Source: Sva-07 sp942492715 (GTDB lineage Bacteria; Actinomycetota; Acidimicrobiia; Acidimicrobiales; Ilumatobacteraceae). Taken from it: a stretch of 64,000 nucleotides of DNA. Below, one piece after another: positions 1 to 6,221 of this stretch. The first letter of the stretch is position 1. Each line of letters starts with the position of its first letter. Under the pieces are notes generated by a model. It ran no database searches. It saw nothing but the letters and a program-made list of their open reading frames with translations, and was not told the origin of the DNA. Both the position numbers and the translations under genes were made by a program. The stretch lies in the NCBI GenBank assembly GCA_942492715.1, contig CALOFW010000018.1, positions 186,001 to 250,000 on the forward strand, in the 5' to 3' direction.

Positions 1-176
1 GTTCGATCACGTCGGCGGACGTGGCCGGCGCCGTCCTGGAGCAGACCGACATCGAACTCGATCGTCGTCAGATCGAGGTCGACGTGATCAAGACGGTCGG
101 CCAGCACACGGTGACCGCGTCGCTCCACAGCGACGTGTCGTTCCCGATCACGATCGACGTCGTCGCCGCCGACTGA
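1..176 (+). CDS. rplI: 50S ribosomal protein L9, C-terminal part (cut by window edge)
   Basis: The reading frame is open from base 3 to the TGA at 174-176 and gives 57 residues, beginning SITSADVAGAV and ending FPITIDVVAAD. This is the C-terminal domain of L9, which binds 23S rRNA: the S(V/I)T..D(V/I)A.A(L/V) opening and the I(E/D)LDRRxIE block are family features. The start lies outside the window. L9 followed by the replicative helicase gene is a common bacterial gene order (rpsF-ssb-rpsR-rplI-dnaB), which supports the call. Confidence 0.9.
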   Translation, partial: SITSADVAGAVLEQTDIELDRRQIEVDVIKTVGQHTVTASLHSDVSFPITIDVVAAD

Positions 177-241
177 CGTCTCGGCCGACCGGCCGCGACA
201 CCCCGGCTTCCGAGCCCCTCAGCACGTCGGTTCCACGCGCC

Positions 242-297
242 TGTCCACAGGCCTGTCCACAGGTGAACCGTCCACAGTTCGGAGGGGTTGTCCACAG
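242..297 (+). promoter_or_regulatory. Cluster of four DnaA-box-like sites upstream of dnaB
   Basis: Four copies of TGTCCACAG or a one-base variant sit on the same strand: 242-250, 254-262, 269-277 (CGTCCACAG) and 289-297. The last, preceded by T at 288, contains TTGTCCACA, the DnaA-box form known from high-GC actinobacteria. The rest of the 193-base rplI-dnaB gap holds no other recognisable element. DnaA binding here, as a control of dnaB or as a titration site, is an inference. Confidence 0.6.
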
Positions 298-369
298 CTC
301 CTCAACAGCCAAGACCCAGGGTTGTTCCTCTTCCGCCGCACAGGAAACCCCTGAGAGAGTGGGGTCCTC

Positions 370-1755
370 ATGTCGATCGATCACGAGTACGGAACCAGTC
401 GTCCCGAACGCGGCGCGTCATCGTCGAGCCGCGGTGGACGTGTCCCTCCCCACAACCTGCAGGCGGAGGAGTCGGTCCTCGGAGCGCTGCTCCTGAGCCG
501 TGACGCGATCGGTGTCGTCGGCGAGGCCGGGCTCAACGTTCGCGACTTCTACAGCCCCGCGCACCAACACATCTTCGACTCGATCCGGTCGCTGTATTCG
601 TCCTCCGGTCCGGTCGACGTGGTGACGGTTGCGGACGAACTCCGGCGTCACGGCCTGCTCGACGAGGTCGGTGGGATCGAGCGGTTGAACGACCTGCAGA
701 ACGCGACGCCGTCGGTGTCCGGTGCCGAGCACTACGCCCGGATCGTGATGGACACCGCGTTGCTGCGCCGGTTGATCCACACCGCGGGCGAGATCACCGA
801 CCTCGCGTTCAGCGAGCCCGACGACGTCACCAAGGCCGTCGACCTCGCCGAATCGAAGATGTTCGAGGTGGCCGAGGACCGCGTGGTCGACTCGACCCGC
901 CAGATCCAGGAACTCCTCAACGAGACGATGGATCAACTCGAGGAGAACTACGAGCGCGGTGACACGATCACGGGCGCGGCCACCGGCTACGACGACCTCG
1001 ACGAGCTGCTCTCGGGTCTCCAGCCCAGCACCCTCAACATCGTGGGTGCGAGGCCGGCGATGGGCAAGACCAGCTTCGGTCTGGGCATGGCGACCCACAT
1101 CGCGAAGCACTCCGGCAAGCCGGTGCTCGTGTTCTCGCTCGAGATGGGACACTCGGAGTTGACCCAGCGCATCCTTGCGAGCGAGGCGAAGGTCGACTCG
1201 ACCAAGCTGCGCACCGGCAAGTTGAGCGAGGCCGACTGGTCGAAGATCGGTCTCGCGGTCGGGCGGCTGGAGGTGCCGTTGTTCCTCGACGACAACCCAC
1301 AGGTGACCGTGATGGAGATCCGGGCGAAGGCCCGGCGCATCAAGGCGCAGCACGGCGGCCTGTCGCTGATCATGATCGACTACCTGCAGCTGATGAGCGG
1401 CAGCGGTCGATCGGAGAACCGTCAGCTCGAGGTCAGCGAGATCAGTCGAAACCTCAAGGTGCTCGCTCGCGAGTTGGAGGTACCGATCGTGGCACTGAGC
1501 CAGCTGAGTCGAAATCTCGAGGCCCGTTCCGACAAGCGTCCGATGCTCGCCGACCTGCGGGAGTCCGGTTCGCTGGAGCAGGACGCCGACGTCGTGATGT
1601 TCCTGTACCGCGACGAGGTGTACAACCCCGAGTCACCCGACAAGGGCTCGGCCGAGGTGATCGTGTCGAAGCACCGCGCCGGCCCGATCGGCACCAAGCG
1701 CCTCGTGTTCCTCGGTCAGTACACGCGCTTCGACAACGCCGCCCGCTCGATGTGA
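370..1755 (+). CDS. dnaB: Replicative DNA helicase DnaB
   Basis: A 461-residue hexameric helicase that unwinds DNA at the replication fork. The N-terminal primase-interacting domain covers about residues 25-130 (VPPHNLQAEESVLGALL). The RecA-like motor follows, with Walker A GARPAMGKTS near residue 226, Walker B MIDYLQLM near 334, and the RESGSLEQDADVVMFLYR block near 397. Length is normal and there is no intein at the Walker A site, where DnaB inteins often sit. The ATG at 370 has no strong Shine-Dalgarno. The neighbour rplI and the upstream DnaA-type boxes fit. The gene ends inside a perfect hairpin that serves as terminator. Confidence 0.97.
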   Translation: MSIDHEYGTSRPERGASSSSRGGRVPPHNLQAEESVLGALLLSRDAIGVVGEAGLNVRDFYSPAHQHIFDSIRSLYSSSGPVDVVTVADELRRHGLLDEVGGIERLNDLQNATPSVSGAEHYARIVMDTALLRRLIHTAGEITDLAFSEPDDVTKAVDLAESKMFEVAEDRVVDSTRQIQELLNETMDQLEENYERGDTITGAATGYDDLDELLSGLQPSTLNIVGARPAMGKTSFGLGMATHIAKHSGKPVLVFSLEMGHSELTQRILASEAKVDSTKLRTGKLSEADWSKIGLAVGRLEVPLFLDDNPQVTVMEIRAKARRIKAQHGGLSLIMIDYLQLMSGSGRSENRQLEVSEISRNLKVLARELEVPIVALSQLSRNLEARSDKRPMLADLRESGSLEQDADVVMFLYRDEVYNPESPDKGSAEVIVSKHRAGPIGTKRLVFLGQYTRFDNAARSM

Positions 1756-1796
1756 CGTGTTACATCTGGGGTCAGACCCCAGATGTAACACGTCAC
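1752..1796. terminator. Perfect 21-bp hairpin between convergent genes (palindrome family 1, copy 1)
   Basis: Bases 1752-1772 and 1776-1796 are exact reverse complements with a three-base loop; the core is CTGGGGTCAGACCCCAG. The hairpin overlaps the stop codons of both dnaB (+) and the convergent enzyme gene (-), so it can end transcription from both sides. Four further intergenic copies with the GGGTCNGACCC core occur at 14084, 17926, 33629 and 48492. Confidence 0.85.
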
Positions 1797-2806
1797 CAGT
1801 GGCGCAGGTCGATGGGCCAACGCTCGGTGATCCGATCACCCTCGACGAGCCAGAACTGCTCGTGGCGGGCGACGGTCGGATCGACATGGGAGGGCCAGAT
1901 CCGCAGCCGATCACCGACCCTCCAGTCGCCGAGTTCACGAGGCGACAGGGTGATGTGCTCGTCGGAACAGAAGAAGACGTCGCCGTCGTCCCACGACGGG
2001 TTGCCGTGGTCCATCCCGAGCGCCTTGAGACCGCAGTCGGCGATGATCCAGCCCTTCGGGTTGACCGAGATCACGGTGGCGAGCACCGACAACGCCTTCT
2101 CGAACGGCACGTCGAGCTCGTCGTACTGGGTGTCCATCAGCGTGTAGGAGCCGGCCTGGATCTCGGTGCACCAGGTGTTGACGTCCCAGGTGCCGGTGCC
2201 GCCGCCGGACACGATGTCACCCCCGACCATCTCGTGTGCCTGGAGCAGGATCGCCATCGCGGCTTCGACCTTCCCGCGCTTCGCCTCGCGGTCGTGGACC
2301 ATCATCAGGTGGCCCTCGTAGCCCATCACGCCGCGGACGTCGAGACCGGCGGCGCGGGCACGATCAGCGAGGCGACCGGAGTCGTCGACGTCGCAGCCGC
2401 ACCGGGGGAGGCCGACGTCGACATCGACGAGCACGGAGCGGACCCCGCCGGCGATCGCCGCGTCGAGCGTCGCGTCGGAGTCGATCGCGACGGTGATCTT
2501 CGCCCGGTCGGCGAGCGCACCCAGGCGAGCGGTGTCGAGCGTTTCGTTCGCCAACAGGAGGTCCTCGGTCAGCCCGGCGGCGACCAGGCCTTCGATCTCG
2601 CGGGGCGTGGCCGCACAGAAGCCATGATGGCCGTCGGCGTCGAGCCGCTTGGCCATGTCGGTCGACTTGAACGCCTTGACGTGGGGGCGCAGCTTCGCAC
2701 CGGGCAGCACGGCGTCCATCGCCGCCAGGTTCGCGTCGAACGTCGGAACGTCGACCAGCAGCGCGGGTGTGACGAGGTCGTTCGTGGTCGACGGATCGGC
2801 GCGCAT
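1793..2806 (-). CDS. D-threonine aldolase / D-serine dehydratase-like PLP enzyme
   Basis: A 337-residue member of the alanine-racemase-fold (fold type III) PLP enzymes that cleave or dehydrate beta-hydroxy D-amino acids. The N-terminus has TPALLVDVPTFDANL, and PHVKAFKS contains the expected PLP lysine. GYEGHLM and the glycine-rich SGGGTGTWD phosphate-binding loop follow, and the C-terminal domain carries conserved DEH and RIWPSHVDPT segments. Substrate cannot be decided from sequence. I chose the ATG at 2806 because CATGAT lies seven bases before it; an ATG four codons earlier (2818) is the alternative. The gene ends in the shared hairpin with dnaB. Confidence 0.8.
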   Translation of the reverse strand: MRADPSTTNDLVTPALLVDVPTFDANLAAMDAVLPGAKLRPHVKAFKSTDMAKRLDADGHHGFCAATPREIEGLVAAGLTEDLLLANETLDTARLGALADRAKITVAIDSDATLDAAIAGGVRSVLVDVDVGLPRCGCDVDDSGRLADRARAAGLDVRGVMGYEGHLMMVHDREAKRGKVEAAMAILLQAHEMVGGDIVSGGGTGTWDVNTWCTEIQAGSYTLMDTQYDELDVPFEKALSVLATVISVNPKGWIIADCGLKALGMDHGNPSWDDGDVFFCSDEHITLSPRELGDWRVGDRLRIWPSHVDPTVARHEQFWLVEGDRITERWPIDLRHW

Positions 2807-2813
2807 GCATCCA

Positions 2814-2819
2814 ATCATG
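2814..2819 (-). promoter_or_regulatory. -10-like element of the D-threonine aldolase-like gene
   Basis: Read on the minus strand, CATGAT is followed by seven bases and the ATG at 2806. No Shine-Dalgarno is present, so a leaderless transcript is inferred. The same hexamer precedes the aminotransferase at 17899. Confidence 0.4.
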
Positions 2820-2902
2820 GTCGTTCGGTCAGCGGTCCCGTGAACAGACGCGCGTTGCGGCCACGCACGTGTTCACGAGAACGGGGGGACGCGTTGCGCA
2901 GT

Positions 2903-2908
2903 TACCGT
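2903..2908 (+). promoter_or_regulatory. -10-like element of the cysteine desulfurase-like gene
   Basis: TACCGT at 2903-2908 is followed by six bases and then the GTG start at 2915. No Shine-Dalgarno is visible, which fits a leaderless mRNA. Confidence 0.45.
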
Positions 2909-2914
2909 GATGGT

Positions 2915-4171
2915 GTGCAGCTCGATCTCGATGTCGTCCGGTCCAACTTCCCCGCGTTCTCCCGGCCGATCAACGACGGGCAGTCGTTCTTCGAGAACGC
3001 CGGTGGGTCGTTCGCGTGCCGTCAGACGATCGACGCGCTCACCGAGTACTACACCGACCTCAAGGTGCAGCCCTACAGCGAGTTCGAGTCGTCGGCTCGT
3101 GCAGGAGCGCTCATGGACCGCTCGCGTGCCCGGTGGGCCGAAGCGCTGGGTGTGGAGCCGCGCGAGGTGATCTTCGGTCCGTCGACCTCCGCGAACACCT
3201 ATGTGCTCGCACATGCCTTCGCCGGCATCCTCGAGCCGGGTCACGAGGTGATCGTCACCAACCAGGATCACGAGGCGAACACCGGTGCGATCCGGCGGGC
3301 GGCCGAAGCCATCGGGTGCACACTTCGAGAGTGGCGCACCGACCCCGGGACCGGTCTGCTCGACATCGGCGAGTTCGAATCGCTGCTCAGCGACCGCACG
3401 GGTCTGGTCACCGTGCCGCACGCGTCGAACATCGTCGGCGCCGAGAACGACATCGCCCGGATCACGGCGCTCGCCCACACGGTCGGGGCTCGCGTGATCG
3501 TCGATGGCGTGTCGTTCGCTCCTCACAGCCTTCCCGACGTCGCCGCACTCGGTGCGGACGTCTACCTCTTCAGCCTCTACAAGACGTACTCGGTCCACCA
3601 GGGGCTCATGGTGGTGCGCGCCGGTCTGCTCACCGAGCTGCCCAACCAGAGTCACTTCTTCAACGACAACGTGGCCGACAAGCGCCTGAACCCGGCCGGC
3701 CCCGACCACGCTCAGGTGGCATCCGCAGGCGCGGTGCTCGACTACGTCGAGTTGCTGCACCGTCACCACGGCGGCGGCGGTGACGGCGACGGCGACGACC
3801 TTCGGACCGCGACCGCCGCGGTGTCGGCACTCTGGCGCGCGCACGAGGACGCGCTCAACCCGGTGTTGCTCGACCTCCTGGCCGAACGTGACGACGTCCG
3901 ACTCCTCGGGCCGTCGGCGATCGACACCACCGTGGGGCATCGCTGCCCGACGATCGCATTCAGCCCGCTCGCGATCGAGCCCGAGGCGGTGGCACACGAG
4001 CTCGTGCGCCGCGGCGTCCAGACGAGCTCCGGGCACTACTACGCCGCCCGCGTGCTCGACGGGCTCGGCGTCGATCCCGATCGTGGCGTCGTGCGGCTCT
4101 CGTTCGTGCACTACACCTCGCCTGCGGACGTGGCGCGCGCGGCCGAGGCGCTCACCGACGTGCTCGGCTGA
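2915..4171 (+). CDS. Cysteine desulfurase-like class V aminotransferase
   Basis: A 418-residue fold type I PLP enzyme of the SufS/CsdA-like group. The start MQLDLDVVRSNFPAFSR is typical. The N-terminal FFENAGGSF segment, the NQDHEANTGA segment and LYKTYSVHQG (PLP lysine near residue 223) follow the family order. I do not see a clear catalytic cysteine loop of the SufS type, so true cysteine desulfurase activity is uncertain; no Suf or Isc genes are nearby. A run of His, Gly and Asp near residue 285 is an unusual low-complexity insertion. GTG 2915 was chosen because TACCGT precedes it by six bases; the frame stays open far upstream, but that part is antisense to the neighbouring gene. Confidence 0.85.
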   Translation: MQLDLDVVRSNFPAFSRPINDGQSFFENAGGSFACRQTIDALTEYYTDLKVQPYSEFESSARAGALMDRSRARWAEALGVEPREVIFGPSTSANTYVLAHAFAGILEPGHEVIVTNQDHEANTGAIRRAAEAIGCTLREWRTDPGTGLLDIGEFESLLSDRTGLVTVPHASNIVGAENDIARITALAHTVGARVIVDGVSFAPHSLPDVAALGADVYLFSLYKTYSVHQGLMVVRAGLLTELPNQSHFFNDNVADKRLNPAGPDHAQVASAGAVLDYVELLHRHHGGGGDGDGDDLRTATAAVSALWRAHEDALNPVLLDLLAERDDVRLLGPSAIDTTVGHRCPTIAFSPLAIEPEAVAHELVRRGVQTSSGHYYAARVLDGLGVDPDRGVVRLSFVHYTSPADVARAAEALTDVLG

Positions 4172-4200
4172 CACACGTCCTCGTCATGGGACCAAAGACC

Positions 4201-4264
4201 CTGACGCGCCACCAGGGACCCGCAGATGATTGGAACAACGTTCCAAACAGAAGGCAGGTTCCAA
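4201..4264 (+). promoter_or_regulatory. Promoter and palindromic operator of the di-iron operon
   Basis: TTGGAAC (4230-4236), AAC, GTTCCAA (4240-4246) forms a perfect 7-bp inverted repeat with a three-base centre, and a third half-site GTTCCAA lies at 4258-4264 directly before the ATG. A weak promoter, CTGACG (4201-4206), 18 bases, GATGAT (4225-4230), would start transcription inside the palindrome. AAGGCAGG at 4251-4258 is the Shine-Dalgarno. The symmetry suggests a TetR-type repressor; which one is unknown. Confidence 0.6.
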
Positions 4265-4265
4265 C

Positions 4266-5135
4266 ATGGCTCAGTTCCTCGCGCAGTACTCGATCCAGCG
4301 GTGGATGGAGATGTGTCCCCAGGGATACCTCGAAGACACGGTGTACGGCCACGAGCCGAGTGAGCACGAACCCGAACAGCTGCTCGAGGACGACGACGAA
4401 CGTGAGGCTGCGATCCGCACCACAGTGGGCCTGGTCGTCGGTGAACGTTGCGCGCTTGCAGCGTCGTCCGGGCTGATCAACGCTGCACCCGATCACCCGA
4501 GCAAGCGGTTCCTCGCGACCCAGACACTCGACGAGGCCCGTCACGTCGAGGTCTTCACCCAGCGGCTCTTCGACCTCGGTGTGAAGCCCGACGACCTCGA
4601 GTCGACGATCGACCGCTACGCCAACCCGAACCTCGTCAAGTTCGCCGAGGTGCTGCTCGAGAAGGTCTCCAACGGCGACTTCATCGCCGGCGTCGTCGGA
4701 CAGAACATCGTGCTGGAGGGTCTCGCCTTCAGCGTCTTCGAGATGCTCGAAGCCGGCAGCCGCGAGTTCAACCCGAAGTTTGCCCACACCCTGTCCGGCA
4801 CGATCGCCGACGAACGCCGGCATGTCGGCTTCGGCGAGAACCGCATCGGTTCGCTGATCCAGGAACACCCGGAGAAGAAGGCGGAGGTCGAGCGGATGCA
4901 GCAGGAGATGACCTACTACGTGCTGGCGGTGTTCGCGGACTCGTTCCGCGGCCCGCAGAACGCGCCGAAGTCGGCTCCCGCGCCGACCGCGAGCGCGGAG
5001 TGGCACGGCACGAACCTGTCGACCGCGAGCCCCGAGGAGATGGAGGAGGTGCTGGCCACCACGGTGCTCGGTGAGTTCAAGTCCCGTCTCGCCCGGGTCG
5101 GTCTCGACTACCAGACGCCTCGCGTTCCGGCCTGA
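4266..5135 (+). CDS. Di-iron ferritin-like protein A
   Basis: A 289-residue helical protein with the signature of the ferritin-like di-iron superfamily (R2-like and related oxidases). The first helix pair has GERCALAA and DEARHVEVF (ExxH near residues 90-93); the second pair has EGLAFSVFE and DERRHVGFGE (ExxH near residue 182). These give the four carboxylates and two histidines needed for two irons. The substrate is unknown; oxygen-dependent oxidation of a lipid or aromatic compound is only a guess. ATG 4266 is chosen for its Shine-Dalgarno; a TTG at 4230 in the same frame lies within the operator. The stop overlaps the start of the next gene (TGATG), so the operon is translationally coupled. 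Confidence 0.75.
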   Translation: MAQFLAQYSIQRWMEMCPQGYLEDTVYGHEPSEHEPEQLLEDDDEREAAIRTTVGLVVGERCALAASSGLINAAPDHPSKRFLATQTLDEARHVEVFTQRLFDLGVKPDDLESTIDRYANPNLVKFAEVLLEKVSNGDFIAGVVGQNIVLEGLAFSVFEMLEAGSREFNPKFAHTLSGTIADERRHVGFGENRIGSLIQEHPEKKAEVERMQQEMTYYVLAVFADSFRGPQNAPKSAPAPTASAEWHGTNLSTASPEEMEEVLATTVLGEFKSRLARVGLDYQTPRVPA

Positions 5136-5911
5136 TGGTCGTCGACGACTTCGACCCGCACGCGCTCGCCGAACAGGACTTCCTCGACGAGGTCCATTCG
5201 TTCCAGTTCTGGTTCGACTCGGTCGAGGGATATCTCTCCGACCGACCCTACGGACGGCTGGAGACCACGGTGGAGGAGGAGCTCGACGACGCCCGCCGCG
5301 AACGGCTGATCACGACGCTGTGCAACTACTCGGTGGGGGAGACCGCCGCACTGGAGGGAGCGGCCGGTCTCGTCCAGCTGGCACCGGATCGGAACTCGAA
5401 GATCTTCATGGCCACCCAGGTCGCCGACGAGGCACGCCATCTCGAGGTGTTCCTGCACCGACTCCGCGAGCTCGGTGTCGACGACCCGGAGCGCGAGATC
5501 GAACGGCGCGCTCAACTCGCGCTCGTCGACTTCAAGGGAGCCCTGCTCGACCTGATCGGCGAGGGTGACTGGCAGGCGGGCGTGTTCGCCCAGAACGTGA
5601 TCCTGGAGACGATGGAATACACCGTGTTCCGACTCCACGCCACGACGGCCGACCCGGTGACGAAGGACGTGCTCGCCGGCGTGATCTCCGACGAGCGCCG
5701 ACACGCAGGCTTCGGAGAGAACGACCTCGGACGCAGCCTCGCCGCCGATCCCTCGGCTCGAACACGTCTCCGCGAGATCCGCCGTGAACTCGACGCCAAG
5801 GTGCTCGGCGTCTTCGAGGGTGCGCTTGCCGATGTCGGCGCGCCGGCCGGCGAGAGCTCGAAGCTCGCCGGCGAGTACCTGCACACCATCGAGCGACTGG
5901 GGCTCACCTGA
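5135..5911 (+). CDS. Di-iron ferritin-like protein B (paralogue of A)
   Basis: A 258-residue protein that follows protein A throughout: SVGETAALEGAA matches the first glutamate helix, DEARHLEVFLHRL the first ExxH (near residue 100), ILETMEYTVF the third helix and DERRHAGFGENDLG the second ExxH (near residue 186). Both copies keep every predicted iron ligand, so neither looks like a dead partner. Tandem duplication followed by divergence, with a possible heterodimer, is an inference. The ATG shares one base with the upstream stop, and its own stop overlaps the zinc-ribbon start in the same way. Confidence 0.75.
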   Translation: MVVDDFDPHALAEQDFLDEVHSFQFWFDSVEGYLSDRPYGRLETTVEEELDDARRERLITTLCNYSVGETAALEGAAGLVQLAPDRNSKIFMATQVADEARHLEVFLHRLRELGVDDPEREIERRAQLALVDFKGALLDLIGEGDWQAGVFAQNVILETMEYTVFRLHATTADPVTKDVLAGVISDERRHAGFGENDLGRSLAADPSARTRLREIRRELDAKVLGVFEGALADVGAPAGESSKLAGEYLHTIERLGLT

Positions 5912-6210
5912 TGACCGACACCGACGTCTCCGCCCCCGAGGTCGGTGCCGACCCCTCACGACCGCGCCACGAGCTGGAGGAGACCGGCTTCAAGGAGGTC
6001 CCGAAGAAGTGGCGCAAGTTCTACCGGCACTGGGGCGGCCCGCTCGACACGCTGGCGCCGAACGAGGTGATCTGCCCCGTGTGCAAGGTGGTGATCCGCG
6101 CGACCAGGGAACTGCGGCCCGGCGACAAGGTGTACTGCATGCCGTGCATGTCGCGCATGGTGGTGGTCGTCGGCGAGAACGGCCGCCTCGAGGCCGAGGT
6201 GATCTTCTGA
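5911..6210 (+). CDS. Small zinc-ribbon protein of the di-iron operon
   Basis: A 99-residue protein with a charged N-terminus and two CxxC knuckles, CPVC near residues 55-58 and CMPC near 76-79, spaced as in rubredoxin-like or zinc-ribbon folds. I do not recognise the family. It starts on the last base of the protein B stop codon (TGATG), so it is made with the two di-iron proteins. A role as an electron donor (if it binds iron) or as an assembly or structural zinc partner is possible; the sequence does not decide. Confidence 0.65.
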   Translation: MTDTDVSAPEVGADPSRPRHELEETGFKEVPKKWRKFYRHWGGPLDTLAPNEVICPVCKVVIRATRELRPGDKVYCMPCMSRMVVVVGENGRLEAEVIF

Positions 6211-6221
6211 TCGCACGGTGA

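Noticed and set aside
1048..1080. Possible intein at the DnaB Walker A site
   Set aside because: GARPAMGKT is uninterrupted and the protein has normal length.
1757..2914. Long open frame upstream of the cysteine desulfurase-like gene on the + strand
   Set aside because: It is antisense to the D-threonine aldolase-like gene, its translation is low-complexity with no domain, and the recognisable protein begins at GTG 2915.
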